A DNA stretch of 64,000 bases from Clostridium peptidivorans (lineage in GTDB: Bacteria > Bacillota > Clostridia > Clostridiales > Clostridiaceae): assembly GCF_900205925.1 (NCBI RefSeq), contig NZ_OAOD01000012.1, positions 1 to 64,000 of the forward strand. The letters are read 5' to 3'. Position numbers and translations under genes: made by a program. Every line of letters begins with the position of its first letter. Within the stretch, counting starts at the first letter, position 1. Under the pieces are notes generated by a model. It saw only the letters and a program-made list of their open reading frames with translations. It did not search any database and was not told where the DNA came from. This document shows positions 26,307 through 34,944 of the stretch, piece by piece.

Positions 26307-27659
26307 ATGAGAATTTTAATAATAGGTGCAGTAGCAGGTGGAACCACCGCAGCAACTCAAGCTATAAGAAATGACAGTAAAGCAGAAATTGTTATATATG
26401 AAAAAGATAAAGATATATCTTACTCTGGATGTAGTTTACCTTATTATATAGGTGGGTTAGTAAAAGAAAGAAAGCATATTGCTCCTAGAGATAGTGAACA
26501 TTTTAAGAAAAAATATAATGTAGATGTGAAGGTAAGGCATGAAGTAATAGATATAGACGTTGAAAATAAAAATATAACAGTAAAAAATTTAGAAACTGGT
26601 GAAGAGTTTAAAGATAATTATGATGAGCTTGTTATAGCCACAGGGGCTAGTCCTTTTGTTCCAGTAAAGGAGTGGCTTCATAAAGAAAATGTATTTACTT
26701 TAAGAAACGTGATAAGTGCCGATGAAATTAAAGAGTACATTTTAAAAAATAATCCTAAAAAAGCACTGCTTGTTGGAGCTGGAGCTATAAATTTAGAGCT
26801 CTGTGAAAACCTGCAGGAATATGGAATAGAAGTAACAGTACTAGAAGCTCAAAATCAAGTTATGGGGCCATTAGATGAGGATATGGCTTTAAAACTTGAG
26901 GAATATTTAAAAGAAAAAGGCGTTATTGTATATACAGGAGAAAAGCTTTCAAGTATGGAAGGAGAAAAAACAGCTGCTAAAGTAATAACAGAAAAAAGAG
27001 AAATTGACACTGATATGATTATACTAGGCATGGGAGTTAGACCAAATACGGATTTAGCACAAAAGGCTGGAGTAGAACTTGGAAAAACTAGAGCAATTCA
27101 TGTAAATGATAGAATGCAAACTAATGTACCGCATATATATGCAGCGGGGGATTGTATAGAAGTATATTCACTTCCTCATGAGGATTATGTGTATAGATCC
27201 TTAGGTTCTCTTGCAAATAAAACAGGAAGAATAGCAGGAAAAAATGCTACAGGAGAGGATATAACCTTTAAAGGTATATTATCTACAGGCATATTTAAAG
27301 TATTTGACATGACTGTTGCTTTAGTAGGAATGAATGAAAGAGAAGCTAAGGGATTAAATGAAAAATGTAAGTCACATATGTTTAAAATGGCAAGTAAGCC
27401 TTCCTTTATGCCAGGAGCAGGAGAAATGGTTATAAAAATGATAATAGATGAAGAAACAGATAAGATACTAGGAGTTCAAATCATTGGAGATGATGGAGTA
27501 GATAAAATCATAGATATATTTGCTACCTGCATGATGTTTGGTGCAAAGTATAATAAAGATCTATCTGGGCTGGATTTAGCTTATGCACCTCCATACTCTC
27601 CGTCTTTAAGCCCTGTTATCCAAGCAGGAATAATAGTAGAAGGAAGCCTTGGGAAATAA
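26307..27659 (+). CDS. CoA-disulfide reductase-like FAD oxidoreductase
   Basis: This 450-residue flavoprotein of the CoADR/NADH oxidase/peroxidase family has an FAD motif GAVAGGTTAA at 7-16, the single redox Cys42 in SYSGCSLPYYIGG, an NAD(P)H-binding motif VGAGAINLELCENLQ and the second FAD motif IYAAGDC. Unlike many clostridial relatives it lacks a C-terminal rhodanese domain. It could reduce CoA disulfide, polysulfide or oxygen/peroxide; sequence does not decide. GGGAGAG lies upstream of the ATG. Confidence 0.85.
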   Translation: MRILIIGAVAGGTTAATQAIRNDSKAEIVIYEKDKDISYSGCSLPYYIGGLVKERKHIAPRDSEHFKKKYNVDVKVRHEVIDIDVENKNITVKNLETGEEFKDNYDELVIATGASPFVPVKEWLHKENVFTLRNVISADEIKEYILKNNPKKALLVGAGAINLELCENLQEYGIEVTVLEAQNQVMGPLDEDMALKLEEYLKEKGVIVYTGEKLSSMEGEKTAAKVITEKREIDTDMIILGMGVRPNTDLAQKAGVELGKTRAIHVNDRMQTNVPHIYAAGDCIEVYSLPHEDYVYRSLGSLANKTGRIAGKNATGEDITFKGILSTGIFKVFDMTVALVGMNEREAKGLNEKCKSHMFKMASKPSFMPGAGEMVIKMIIDEETDKILGVQIIGDDGVDKIIDIFATCMMFGAKYNKDLSGLDLAYAPPYSPSLSPVIQAGIIVEGSLGK

Positions 27660-27737
27660 GGTAAAGAAGAAAGTAAAAATGATTGAGCTTGGTAAAAGCT
27701 TTATAAAAGAAGAAAAAGATAAATAATAAATAACAAA

Positions 27738-27778
27738 TAAAAGTTATGCTAAGTCGTTAAATTAGCATAACTTTTTTG
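27738..27778. terminator. Terminator shared by convergent genes
   Basis: AAGTTATGCTAA pairs with TTAGCATAACTT, followed by TTTTG. The left flank (AAATAAAAGTTATGCTAAGT) closely resembles the spacers of the DUF5673-like array at 29590 and 30717. Confidence 0.85.
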
Positions 27779-27787
27779 CTAAGATTT

Positions 27788-28057
27788 TTAAATAAAATAG
27801 CTCAAAAATGCATCTTTATTTTCTATTATAAAACTAAGAAATATGCCTAGTAAAACTCCTTTTATATACAAGGGTTTTTCATATATTTTTGTAGTGTAAT
27901 TAGGATTTGAAAAAGATATTATGCCATCTATCACAAGCAGCAGGAAAAATATTAAAGATTCACTTTTGCTTATTAAACATAATACTAAAGTAAGTACTGT
28001 TATACTAATAAAATAAATTTTCTTAAGATGTACTTTTAAAAAGGAATCTTCATTCAT
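27788..28057 (-). CDS. Small membrane protein of unknown function
   Basis: This protein of about 89 residues has three hydrophobic segments (roughly 15-32, 34-50 and 66-84) and a charged N-terminus. I recognise no family. ATG 28057 with AAGGTGAT upstream is preferred to an in-frame ATG 15 bases earlier. It is convergent with the CoADR-like gene and shares its terminator. Confidence 0.6.
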   Translation of the reverse strand: MNEDSFLKVHLKKIYFISITVLTLVLCLISKSESLIFFLLLVIDGIISFSNPNYTTKIYEKPLYIKGVLLGIFLSFIIENKDAFLSYFI

Positions 28058-28294
28058 AGATATCACCTTCATTTCATAAACAACTGTTTAAATTTTAATC
28101 ATCATTTCTTAAGTATCATAATTAATATATTCCGTAAGAATGGTAAATATCCTTTTTTATAAAACTAAATGATAGATATGAAGATAAAGCTGCATAAAAA
28201 ATTCTTAATATTGATAGAAATAAATATCGAATCCAAGAAATTATGGAACGTTTGTAAAAATATTGGAAATTAAACTATAACTCATATATAATAA

Positions 28295-28490
28295 TATGGG
28301 GATGTGCTTTGCTTAGAATTATCAACAAAGTCGCAAATGCTTTATCCGATCGCTACCATTGCTAACGCCCCCATCTTCTTCAAAGTGGGGGATAAGCAGT
28401 GATACGCGCCTGGATAAGTTCTTCTAAGGTTCAGATGGAGAAAAGGTATTCCTTATAAGCAAACTCCACCTGAACCTAAGAATCACTTGA
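28295..28490. mobile_element. Two-hairpin element, possible IS200/IS605-derived remnant (PATE-like)
   Basis: Hairpin 1 (28340-28418) nests TTATCC/GGATAA, ATTGCT/AGCAGT and CCCCCAT/TGGGGG. Hairpin 2 (28421-28482) pairs CTAAGGTTCAGATGGAG with CTCCACCTGAACCTAAG. Paired subterminal hairpins without a transposase gene are the plan of palindrome-associated elements derived from IS200/IS605. No tnpA or tnpB coding remnant was found. It lies directly upstream of the first DUF5673-like gene. Confidence 0.45.
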
Positions 28491-28514
28491 TATAAAATGG
28501 GGAGGAAATATTTA

Positions 28515-29576
28515 ATGGATTTATATTTTTGGATTATTTGGAATATAATAGGAAGCTGTGGCTTATTACTTAGTTTATATGAAAGAATTTATGCAGGTAA
28601 GTTTATCCTTAAAACAAAACGAAAAAAGATTTCACTTATATATACTATACCAGCAGTGTTATGGGGTTATGCAACAGTAAGGCGTTTTTTTGATTATTTT
28701 GGTGGCAGGGAAGTTGATATTTATGCAATTTTTCAGGGTCTTCTTTGGATACAGCTATGTATTTTACTTCTCTTAGGAAGATTATCATTAGGAATAGCGG
28801 AAGGCGGTATATATTCTGAAAATCTTAATTTTTCTTGTTTTACTAAATGGGGCAAAGTTAAAAGCTATACATGGATATCTGATAATATAATTCAATTTGA
28901 AACCCTCACAAGAAAAGGCAGAATTTCTAATACAGAATTAGAAGTAAGTTTAGAGCAAAAGGAAGAAGTAGATAAATTATTAAAGGACAACCTAAATAAA
29001 ACAGATAGAGAAGTCAATAAAAAAATAAATTTTAAGCTAAAGGTGTTAATTGCTTTAATTACTGTTGTGCTGGTTATAGGAAATGTAAGTTTGATTAAAA
29101 TAAGTAAGCCATATATGACGGAAAAAATAAAATTAAAAGAAGATGAAGCTGTAGCCATACTTAAAAAAACATGGAAGCCTTTAGCGGAGCTTAATAAAGA
29201 AAATATAAGGTCTAGAGAAGAGTTTGACAAGCTGTTTCAAGAAACTATGACTAAACCAATAATAGATGATTTATATGAAATACTTGTAGATACAAATAAA
29301 TCTATAGGTGGAGAAATTAGATTTAAAGAAAAGGTACGTATACCAACTATATATGATACAAAGATGTCCATAGAAAAGTCGTATATAAAATCTCCAAAAT
29401 ATAAAGAGGAAAATAAGCGGAGTAATGAAGAAGAACTTATAATTGAAGAATTGGTCAGCTTGGATAAAGATGGTCAAATATCTAGCTTCATAAGAGAAAG
29501 TACTTTTATAAGGAATGATAATGGTAATTGGATATTGCACCGTATAACTGGTTTACAAAGTATTGGATCACCATAA
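28515..29576 (+). CDS. DUF5673-like membrane protein, tandem copy 1
   Basis: This protein of about 353 residues has three N-terminal hydrophobic segments, a cytoplasmic segment resembling DUF5673 (GGIYSEN...WGKVKSYTWISDNIIQFETLTRKG), a membrane helix near 180-200, and an extracellular domain starting at YMTEKIKLKEDEAVAILKKT. The function is unknown. ATG 28515 follows GGGGAGG; the earlier in-frame ATG overlaps that site. It is the first of three tandem paralogues. The extracellular domain is strongly conserved between copies, whereas the N-terminal helices vary. Confidence 0.72.
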   Translation: MDLYFWIIWNIIGSCGLLLSLYERIYAGKFILKTKRKKISLIYTIPAVLWGYATVRRFFDYFGGREVDIYAIFQGLLWIQLCILLLLGRLSLGIAEGGIYSENLNFSCFTKWGKVKSYTWISDNIIQFETLTRKGRISNTELEVSLEQKEEVDKLLKDNLNKTDREVNKKINFKLKVLIALITVVLVIGNVSLIKISKPYMTEKIKLKEDEAVAILKKTWKPLAELNKENIRSREEFDKLFQETMTKPIIDDLYEILVDTNKSIGGEIRFKEKVRIPTIYDTKMSIEKSYIKSPKYKEENKRSNEEELIIEELVSLDKDGQISSFIRESTFIRNDNGNWILHRITGLQSIGSP

Positions 29577-29639
29577 TGAAGAAAAAAATAAATAATAAAT
29601 AAAAGTTATACTAAGTTGTTAAATGGGAGGAAGTATTTA

Positions 29640-30704
29640 GTGATGTTATATATTTACATTATTTTAAATATATTAATTAGTTATTTTTTACTATGTAGAT
29701 TGTTATATGAAAGAATTTATGCAGGTAAATTTATTATTAAAACAAAGCGAAAGAAGATTCCAAATTTATACACTATATTGGCAGTGCTATGGGGTTATAT
29801 GGCATTAATACATTTTTTGCATTATTTAAAAGGCGAAGCCGTTGATATTTATGCAATTTTTCAGGGAGTCTTTTGGGTACAGTTGTGTATTTCGCAATTT
29901 TTAGAAAGATTATCATTAGGAATAGCTAAAGGTGGTATATATTCCGGTGATTCTACGGTTTCTTATTTCACTAAGTGGAGCAAAGTCAAAAATTATACAT
30001 GGATATCTGATGATGTAATCCAATTTGAAACCCTTACAAGAAAAGGCAAAATTTTTAATACAGAATTAGAAGTAGATTCAGAACAAAAGGAAGAAGTAGA
30101 TAAATTATTAAAGGACAACTTAAATAAAACAGATAGAGAAGTCAATGAAAATAATAGTTTTAAGTTTAAGATGTCCATTGCTTTAATGGCTGCTGTGATG
30201 ATTGTAGTAAATGTAAACTTGATTAAAATAAGTAAACCATACATGACAAAGAAAATAAAATTAAAAGAAGATGAAACTATATTAATACTTAAAAAAACAT
30301 GGAAGCCTTTAGCGGAGCTTAATAAAGAAAATATAAGGTCTAGAGAAGAGTTTGACAAGCTGTTTCAAGAAACTATGACTAAACCAATGATAGATAATTT
30401 ATATGGAATACTTGTAGATACAAATAAATCTGCGGATGAGAATATTAGGTTTAAAGAAAAGGTACATATCCCAACCATATATGATACAAAGATGTCCATA
30501 GAAAAATCATATATAAAAGTTCCAAAATATAAAGAGGGAAATAAGCAAGTTATTACAGAAGAACTTATAATTAAAGAATTAGGTAGAGGTGAGGACAATG
30601 AACCATTAGATCATTTTAGCAGGAAAAGTACTTTTATAAGGAATGATAATGGTAATTGGGTTCTAGATAGTATAACTGGTTTACAAAGTATTGGATCACC
30701 ATAA
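29640..30704 (+). CDS. DUF5673-like membrane protein, tandem copy 2
   Basis: This is a paralogue of the preceding gene with the same plan: N-terminal helices, the DUF5673-like GGIYSGDSTVSYFTKW segment, a helix, then an extracellular domain with KTWKPLAELNKENIRSREEF. By alignment of GGGAGGAAGTATTTA with its neighbours the start is GTG 29640, where the other copies have ATG. The upstream spacer is almost identical to the one before copy 3, including the end of the preceding gene (ITGLQSIGSP), which points to recent duplication. Confidence 0.72.
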   Translation: MMLYIYIILNILISYFLLCRLLYERIYAGKFIIKTKRKKIPNLYTILAVLWGYMALIHFLHYLKGEAVDIYAIFQGVFWVQLCISQFLERLSLGIAKGGIYSGDSTVSYFTKWSKVKNYTWISDDVIQFETLTRKGKIFNTELEVDSEQKEEVDKLLKDNLNKTDREVNENNSFKFKMSIALMAAVMIVVNVNLIKISKPYMTKKIKLKEDETILILKKTWKPLAELNKENIRSREEFDKLFQETMTKPMIDNLYGILVDTNKSADENIRFKEKVHIPTIYDTKMSIEKSYIKVPKYKEGNKQVITEELIIKELGRGEDNEPLDHFSRKSTFIRNDNGNWVLDSITGLQSIGSP

Positions 30705-30767
30705 TGAAGAAAAAAATAAATAATAAATAAAAGTTATACTAAGTTGTTAAATGGGAGGAAGTATTTA

Positions 30768-31829
30768 ATGGGGTTATATTTTTGGATTACTTTAAATTTA
30801 ATAGCGAGTTATTGTTTAGTATATAGTTTATATGAAAGAATTTATGCAGGTAAAATTACCTTTAAAACAAAACAGAAAAAAATTCCGATAATATACACTA
30901 TAATGCTAGTATTATGCAGTTGTACAGTAGTGATAGATTTATTATATTATTTTAAAGGTAAGGAAGTTTATATTTCTTTGATGATGCAGGGAGTCTTTTG
31001 GATACAGATGGCGATTTCAAATTTATTAGGAAGATTATCATTAGGAATAGCTAAGGGTGGTATATATTCCGGGGATCTTAAATCTTCTTATTTCACTAAG
31101 TGGAGCAGAATTAAAAATTATACATGGATATCTGATAATGTAATTGAATTTGAAACCCTTACAAGAAAAGGCAATATTTTTACTACAGAATTAGAAGTAG
31201 TTTCAGAGCAAAAGGAAGAAGCAGATAAATTACTAAAGGACAACCTAAATAAAACAGATAGAGAAGTTAATGAAAATAATAGTTTTAAGCTTAAGATGTT
31301 TATTGCTTTAATGGCTGCTGTGATGATTGTAGTAAATGTAAGTTTGATTAAAATAAGTAAACCATACATGACAAAGAAAATAAAATTACAAGAAGATGAA
31401 GCTATATTAATACTTAAAAAAGCATGGAAACCTTTAGCGGAGCTTAACAAAGAAAATATAAAGTCTAGAGAAGAGTTTGACAAGCTGTTTCAAGAAACTA
31501 TGACTGAACCAATGATTGATAATTTATATGGAATTCTTGTAGATACTGCTAAATCTAAAGATGAGAATATTAAGTTTAAAGAAAAGGTACATATCTCAAC
31601 TATATATGATACAAAGATGTCAATAGAAAAGTCATATATAAAAACTTCAAAATATAAAGAACAAAGCAAGCGGGGTAATGCAGAAGAACTTATAATCGAA
31701 GAACTAGAAAGATCCGAGGACAATAAACCATTGGATCATTTTAAAAGAAAAAGTACTTTTATAAAGAATGATAACGGTAATTGGGTGCTAGATAGTATAA
31801 CTGGTTTAGAAAGTACTGTATCACAATAA
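30768..31829 (+). CDS. DUF5673-like membrane protein, tandem copy 3
   Basis: This is the third tandem paralogue, with the same domain order as copies 1 and 2. It is closest to copy 2 (shared VNENNSFKLKMFIALMAAVM region with few changes) but its N-terminal 100 residues have diverged more. ATG 30768 follows GGGAGG. Its C-terminus ends ITGLESTVSQ, nearer to the distant copy at 49564 (ISGLESIGSQ) than to copies 1 and 2. Function is unknown. The array is probably one transcript, since no terminator lies between the copies. Confidence 0.72.
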   Translation: MGLYFWITLNLIASYCLVYSLYERIYAGKITFKTKQKKIPIIYTIMLVLCSCTVVIDLLYYFKGKEVYISLMMQGVFWIQMAISNLLGRLSLGIAKGGIYSGDLKSSYFTKWSRIKNYTWISDNVIEFETLTRKGNIFTTELEVVSEQKEEADKLLKDNLNKTDREVNENNSFKLKMFIALMAAVMIVVNVSLIKISKPYMTKKIKLQEDEAILILKKAWKPLAELNKENIKSREEFDKLFQETMTEPMIDNLYGILVDTAKSKDENIKFKEKVHISTIYDTKMSIEKSYIKTSKYKEQSKRGNAEELIIEELERSEDNKPLDHFKRKSTFIKNDNGNWVLDSITGLESTVSQ

Positions 31830-31882
31830 GGTAATAATATTCTTATATTGTTCATTAATAATTTAATAATTCAAGATAAATA

Positions 31883-31914
31883 AAGGTGTGCTAAAATAAA
31901 ATTAGCACACCTTG
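31883..31914. terminator. Bidirectional terminator
   Basis: AAGGTGTGCTAA pairs with TTAGCACACCTT. It serves the DUF5673-like array and the convergent gene at 31917. Confidence 0.88.
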
Positions 31915-31916
31915 TT

Positions 31917-32297
31917 TTAATGATGGCATCCAGAGCACCCAGAATTCTTCGAACTGCATCCTGAACATCCAGAACCACAGCCAGATTTTCCAGAGCAACC
32001 TGTGCCTTCTTTCAAAGGTATGGATTTAATCATAAAACCATTATTTCTATAAACTAATTGAACTTCTTTTACCTTTTCTATTAAGGCTTTAGGGTATATT
32101 ATATTTAAATCCTCTACAGCATCTTTCATATCTTCATTAGATGTTTTATTTAGCGCATCTAAATATATACCTACCTTAGGGTTACAGCAGCTAGATTCCA
32201 TAGAAAACTTTACACAGTCAAATTCATTATCATTTTTTAATATATTTAAAATTTTATTATAAGCCTGTTCTGATATTTTAATCTTTAATTTATCCAT
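31917..32297 (-). CDS. HesB/IscA-like protein with Cys-rich C-terminal tail
   Basis: This 126-residue protein has an A-type (HesB/IscA-like) domain over residues 1-95, with Cys in ESSCCNPKVG. A tail of about 30 residues is rich in Gly, Ser and Cys, with repeated CSG or CSGC units and terminal CHH. Tails of this type may bind metal or an Fe-S cluster; similar HesB-like proteins, some with selenocysteine, occur in clostridia. The canonical IscA CxC near the end of the domain is not evident. ATG 32297 has AAGGAG nine bases upstream. Confidence 0.7.
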   Translation of the reverse strand: MDKLKIKISEQAYNKILNILKNDNEFDCVKFSMESSCCNPKVGIYLDALNKTSNEDMKDAVEDLNIIYPKALIEKVKEVQLVYRNNGFMIKSIPLKEGTGCSGKSGCGSGCSGCSSKNSGCSGCHH

Positions 32298-32664
32298 AAA
32301 AATCACTCCTTACTTATTAACATTAAAAATATCATTTATTTAGTAATCAGTATTAACTAAGAAAATATTAGTTATTCTTAATAACAGCAACAAATACTAG
32401 AGATTAGTTATTAAATATAATACTATTGCAACCTTTATCAGTTGTCAATTGGAAGTGGATGAAAAAACCAGCATTTGGGTGTTATTCATAGAAAATACAG
32501 GAATATTTAAAAAATAGACCTGAAAACAATTGGAAATGTTTTTGCACAAATAATTAAATTTGGATATACTGAAGTTAGTTACATGAGTAACTAACTAACT
32601 AAGTATTGTTTTTAAAATTTATAAGAAGTATTAAAAATTAAATAAGTTTTAGGAGGAAAGTCTT
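32298..32664. other. AT-rich divergent intergenic region
   Basis: Only a short palindrome (TTAGTTACATGAGTAACTAA near 32577-32596) stands out. It could be an operator or part of a repeat. AGGAGG precedes the gene at 32665. No other structure is recognised. Confidence 0.45.
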
Positions 32665-33402
32665 ATGTATAAAGAGGTTTGGAACAAGTATAAAGAAGGT
32701 TTCAAATTTTTACTGCCATTTATTTTAGTACAGGTACTGTTTAAAAGTACTAGTTTTAATTTAGAATTTACCAAGTATGATTTTTTTGGAAGAGGAGGAA
32801 ATTTAACAAAAAATCTTTCACTCTTAAAGGAAATAGTAATAAATGAGTCAATACCGATTTTATTTTATATATTTATAGCATCATTATTTCAATCATTTTT
32901 AATGGTAGTTATAAAAGCATTAATAGATAAAAATCATATAAATTACAAGGAAAATTTTAAAGAAAGTCTAGGCCTTTATTTAAGGTATTTAGGATTAAGT
33001 ATAATTATTTATGCTATGGCAGTAGGGCTAATAGTTTTAGGATTTTGGGGAATATTGATACCATTTATGGTTATTTTATCATTACTTCTTAGCGTGTTAA
33101 TAATTCCATGTGATGCATATTTAATATACTATAATACAAGTGTAGGAGAAGCTTTGAAAAAAGGAATAGCACTAGGCAAAAAGCATTTTGGAGAAATATT
33201 ATTATTAAGCATTACGGTATGTATTATGCTAGCTATCATAGGAGGAGTAATGGCATTAGTAAATATAAATCCAAAAACTAATTCCATAGGCTATGCATTT
33301 ATTAATTTTATAGCATCAAGTGTAGGAATTTATTTATCTATGTTTATCATGACTATTTGTAAAAAAGCAGAAAAAACAGAAGAGAAAATAATAGAATGTT
33401 AA
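32665..33402 (+). CDS. Integral membrane protein of unknown function
   Basis: This 245-residue protein has about six membrane helices. The pattern of paired helices with the amphipathic DAYLIYYNTSVGEALKKGIALGKKHFGEI segment (positions near 152-180) recalls membrane domains of the DUF975 or GDPD-membrane type, but I cannot assign it. A strong AGGAGG site precedes the ATG. It lies just upstream of the permease array, separated by about 120 bases, and may share its function or only its neighbourhood. Confidence 0.65.
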   Translation: MYKEVWNKYKEGFKFLLPFILVQVLFKSTSFNLEFTKYDFFGRGGNLTKNLSLLKEIVINESIPILFYIFIASLFQSFLMVVIKALIDKNHINYKENFKESLGLYLRYLGLSIIIYAMAVGLIVLGFWGILIPFMVILSLLLSVLIIPCDAYLIYYNTSVGEALKKGIALGKKHFGEILLLSITVCIMLAIIGGVMALVNINPKTNSIGYAFINFIASSVGIYLSMFIMTICKKAEKTEEKIIEC

Positions 33403-33523
33403 TTTATTAAAACTATGGGATGGGTAGTGAAGATTTGTAATTTCTATTATAAATTTTATTATCCGTCCCATTAAATATATATAGCAGTAGTTTGTTAGTA
33501 GATTATTGGGGGTAACGAAAATT

Positions 33524-34132
33524 ATGAATAAGCTAATATATATGTTTAAAAAGGATTTAGGTATATATGCCGTTATTGTTTTTACATTTATTAAAGATTA
33601 TTTGCCAATATCAAATATGTTTATACTTGTACCGGCAGTAATACTAATGGTAATACTAATAGTAACTATATTTTCAAGGACATATAGTGAATTTAATATA
33701 TTATTGGTATTTCAAATCTCTAGAAAAGATTACTATGTAAGCACTGTAATATATAATTTTTTATTCTCAGCTATAATATCATTGATATTGATTTTAATAA
33801 AAATAAATGTTAGTGATGTACCTCAAAATGACCATAAAATGTTCTTATTTTACTTCACATTAGCTTTAGTGTTTTTAAGTACTAAATTATTTGATGAACT
33901 TTTTAAACAAAGTGATTATACAGCAATAAGGTATATAGTTATTTTTATATATTACTTTATATTTGTTAATAAATACTCTCCTGTTTTTTTTAATGATGAT
34001 TTAAATGCTTATGAAAATTTTAAATTAAGTCAGTATTATATCATTTCTAGCATAATTATAGGATTTAACTATATAACAAGCTATTTAGTTCATAAAAGTG
34101 TTGAACTTAAAATTGTTGGAGAGGCGGAATAG
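33524..34132 (+). CDS. ABC-permease-like membrane protein, array copy 1
   Basis: This 202-residue, about six-helix protein is one of four paralogues in the array. Shared marks are the N-terminal MNKLIYMFKKD, a central YYVSTVIYNFL segment, and the C-terminal GFNYITSYLVHKSVELK followed by GEAE. The genes are clustered with a YtrA-type regulator and an ATPase, so they are probably alternative membrane subunits of a Ytr/EcsB-like exporter. ATG 33524 follows GGGGGT. After its stop comes a 25-codon remnant ORF. Confidence 0.68.
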   Translation: MNKLIYMFKKDLGIYAVIVFTFIKDYLPISNMFILVPAVILMVILIVTIFSRTYSEFNILLVFQISRKDYYVSTVIYNFLFSAIISLILILIKINVSDVPQNDHKMFLFYFTLALVFLSTKLFDELFKQSDYTAIRYIVIFIYYFIFVNKYSPVFFNDDLNAYENFKLSQYYIISSIIIGFNYITSYLVHKSVELKIVGEAE

Positions 34133-34138
34133 TAAACT

Positions 34139-34213
34139 ATGCAATTAGTTGATAAAGGGATTTCTGCTGAAGAAATAATAATGTGGCTTAATGAGCAGGA
34201 GGGCAAGTTTTGA
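34139..34213 (+). pseudogene. Remnant GntR fragment (24-codon mini-ORF), copy 1
   Basis: This encodes MQLVDKGISAEEIIMWLNEQ plus four residues. It joins LVDKGI from the middle of the GntR protein at 35609 to its C-terminal ISIEEIIMWLNK, an in-frame loss of 44 codons between GGCATTT-like and GGGATTT sequences. Its first bases (ACTATGCAATT) resemble the start of the ATPase gene at 36612. Its TGA overlaps the TTG start of the next permease, so it could still act in translational coupling. Confidence 0.75.
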
Positions 34214-34851
34214 TAAATAATTTAATATACATGTTTAAAAAGGACAGAAGATTTTATATTATTTTATTTGTGATATATTTATTAGAAATTTTTGGAGGAA
34301 ATTTAATATATCAAATGCGAGGATTTTTTGTAGGTACGATAACAGAAATAATGATAGTTATTCCTGTATTGATGAAAGTAGGAAGATTGGACGATTTTTT
34401 ATTATTAGGAATTACTAGAAAACAGTATTATATACTAATTGTAATATATGATTTTTTATTGTCAGCTTTTTCAGCAGTGGCAATAGGCGTAGCAAAAATA
34501 CAAGTTGATAGTATACCTAAAAATTACTTTAATTATATATTCTTATTTTATCTTATAGTCACTTTAGTGGTTTTTAGTACCTTTTCATTTAATCAAATCT
34601 TTAGGCATAGTGATTATTGGGCAGTAAGGTTTGGAGTTTTATTTTTATATGTATTGATATTTTTTACAAGATATACCATGGGATTTTCTGCTGAAAATTT
34701 TACAAACTTTAATGATAATTTAGTGAGTTATGAGGATTTTAAGTTAAAAGAATACTATATAATGTTTCTTATAATTATAGGATTTAACTATATAACAAGC
34801 TATTTAGTTCATAAAAGTGTTGAAATTAAAATTGTTGGAGAGGCGGAATAG
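34210..34851 (+). CDS. ABC-permease-like membrane protein, array copy 2
   Basis: This 213-residue paralogue of the gene at 33524 has six predicted helices. The last 60 bases (GFNYITSYLVHKSVEIKIVG and EAE) are almost identical to copy 1 at the DNA level, while the middle is diverged, a pattern that suggests gene conversion at the ends. The TTG start at 34210 overlaps the TGA of the remnant mini-ORF and has GGAGGG upstream in that ORF. The role is inferred from the array context. Confidence 0.68.
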   Translation: MINNLIYMFKKDRRFYIILFVIYLLEIFGGNLIYQMRGFFVGTITEIMIVIPVLMKVGRLDDFLLLGITRKQYYILIVIYDFLLSAFSAVAIGVAKIQVDSIPKNYFNYIFLFYLIVTLVVFSTFSFNQIFRHSDYWAVRFGVLFLYVLIFFTRYTMGFSAENFTNFNDNLVSYEDFKLKEYYIMFLIIIGFNYITSYLVHKSVEIKIVGEAE

Positions 34852-34857
34852 TAAACT

Positions 34858-34932
34858 ATGCAATTAGTTGATAAAGGCATTTCTGTTGAAGAAATAATAA
34901 TGTGGCTAAATAAGCAGGAGGGCATAGAGTAA
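34858..34932 (+). pseudogene. Remnant GntR fragment (24-codon mini-ORF), copy 2
   Basis: This encodes MQLVDKGISVEEIIMWLNKQ plus four residues. The structure is the same as at 34139, with the same internal deletion. The end keeps the GGGCATAGAGTAAGGAGGGA context that follows the intact GntR gene, showing that it derives from that gene's 3' end. Confidence 0.75.
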
Positions 34933-34944
34933 GGAGGGAGAGCT

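Noticed and set aside
28892-29230. Minus-strand ORFs repeated inside each DUF5673-like gene
   Set aside because: They recur only because the plus-strand genes are paralogues. The deduced proteins are Ser/Leu-rich shadow text with no start signals.
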